The translations under genes and the position numbers were made by a program. A model generated the notes under the pieces. The model saw nothing but the letters and a program-made list of their open reading frames with translations, searched no databases and was not told the DNA's origin. This document shows, piece after piece, positions 63,001-64,000 of a stretch of DNA of 64,000 nucleotides. Source of the stretch: Paralvinella palmiformis (Eukaryota > Annelida > Polychaeta > Terebellida > Alvinellidae); NCBI GenBank assembly GCA_025642065.1, contig JAODUP010000015.1, positions 406,001 to 470,000 on the forward strand. Direction: 5' to 3'. Each line of letters begins with the position of its first letter. Position 1 is the stretch's first letter.

Positions 63001-64000
63001 GGATTGCTTGATGATGTGGCTTTGTTGTACATACTACTGTATTTAGTTCAGTCTCCATGAATGAGGGATCTATAGCTATTCACATTTTATTCTAAGACGA
63101 AATATGCGGGAGAATGCTGAATATTATGGATGTTTTGGAATATAATTGTTACTGATGTTTGTTATTGTTGATTCTTTATGAAGAGATATAAATACAGCTG
63201 CAACTATTGGAGCATTGTATCAGTTATTGGAGTATTGTATTAGTTATTGGAGTATTGTATTAGTTATTGGAGTATTGTATCAGTTATTGGAATATTGTAT
63301 TAGTTATTGGGGCGTTGTAGCAGTTATTGGAGTATTGTAGCAGTTATTGGAGTATAGTAGCAGTTATTGGAATATTGTACAGTTATTGGAGTATATTGTA
63401 GAGTATTGTATTAGTTATTGGAGTATTGTATCAGTTATTGGAATATTGTATCAGTTATTGGGGCGTTGTAGCAGTTATTGGAGTATTGTAGCAGTTATTG
63501 GAGTATAGTAGCAGTTATTGGAATATTGTATTAGTTATTGGAGCGTTGTAGCAGTTATTGGAGTATTGTAGCAGTTATTGGAGTATAGTAGCAGTTATTG
63601 GAATATTGTATCAGTTATTGGAGTATTGTAGCAGTTATTGGAATATTGTATCAGTTATTGGAGTATTGTAGCAGTTATTGGAGTATTGTATAAAGGATTG
63701 GAGTTTTGTAGCAGTTATTTGTGAAAGGAGAGCAGCGGATGTCTCACATGCTTTAGACGGGTGGAAATAATGAACAAATGAAAAATAGACTTGTTATAAT
63801 GAGTTATTATTATTTATTATTATATATAACACTAGCCATCAATAGAGTAATGGTATTTACACACACGCACGCATGCGCGCACGCTAACATTACTATACAC
63901 AATTTAGTCGTTATCGAGTTTTATTCTGTGAAGGTGAAAATTACATCAGACGTTACTTTAAGCTAAGTTAGTAATCAAACGAAAATTATAATGGAGAAGT
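60083..64000 (+). other. Intron of the KIF12-like gene, at least 3.9 kb
   Basis: No exon continuing the motor was found. A CpG-rich stretch at 61.55-61.95 kb (open frames on both strands, a GGGGGACGTTAAAAACCCC motif) looks like an unassigned repeat. A minisatellite fills 63.19-63.72 kb. Confidence 0.55.
63190..63716. repeat. Minisatellite, 20-bp unit, with higher-order structure
   Basis: About 26 copies of a unit like AGTTATTGGAGTATTGTATC. Variants (GGGGCGTTGTAGC, GAGTATAGTAGC, GAATATTGTATC) recur in the same order in three longer blocks beginning near 63311, 63462 and 63540, so the array grew by duplicating multi-unit segments. Confidence 0.95.

Overview
This is eukaryotic, intron-rich animal DNA, most likely from a mollusc or another lophotrochozoan. 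The signs are long AT-rich introns, GT-AG (and one GC-AG) splice sites, two tRNA-derived SINE families with target-site duplications, decayed LINE reverse-transcriptase fragments, and very many dinucleotide to tetranucleotide arrays and minisatellites. The species cannot be named from this sequence alone. There is no operon, CRISPR array or bacterial signature.

Two protein-coding genes, both on the + strand, explain the convincing coding sequence. Gene 1 (about 2.9-19.7 kb) is the 3' part of a gene whose 5' exons lie left of the window. It has a 991-nt exon (2910-3900), a 12.1-kb intron, a 2574-nt exon (15993-18566), a 36-nt microexon (19355-19390) and a last coding exon ending at 19734. The spliced reading frame gives about 1,208 residues of mostly disordered, Ser/Thr-rich protein with Lys-rich basic blocks. 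I do not recognise the family. The 12.1-kb intron appears to start with a GC donor that overlaps an in-frame stop codon, so the same place can end the protein or join it to the long C-terminal half.

Gene 2 (32.5 or 46.4 or 56.0 kb to beyond 64 kb) is the 5' part of a kinesin of the KIF12 type. Five motor exons (57085-60082) give beta-1, the P-loop and the SYLEIYNE region. Switch I, switch II and the rest lie right of the window. Upstream are three ATG-containing exons (32494, 46404, 56032) that all end in phase-2 GT donors able to join the same phase-2 acceptor at 57085. They look like alternative first exons that give N-terminal leaders of 36, 267 or 109 residues.

The rest is introns, gene 1 3' UTR and an intergenic stretch (about 20-32 kb) filled with repeats: SINEs at 13.6, 14.1, 26.9, 27.4, 28.2, 34.5, 40.1, 48.8 and 56.8 kb; LINE remnants at 27.2, 35.4 and 41.3 kb; an inverted pair of fragments of one repeat ORF at 36.6-37.6 kb; an 869-bp element with about 165-bp terminal inverted repeats at 51.1-52.0 kb; perfect palindromes at 2.2 and 48.7 kb; and minisatellites at 54.3 and 63.2 kb. 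CpG is scarce up to about 23 kb and common after it, which suggests that gene 1 is germline-methylated and the kinesin gene is not.

No clearly new biological system was found. The most interesting points are the GC-donor/stop overlap in gene 1 and the three-way alternative start of the kinesin gene.
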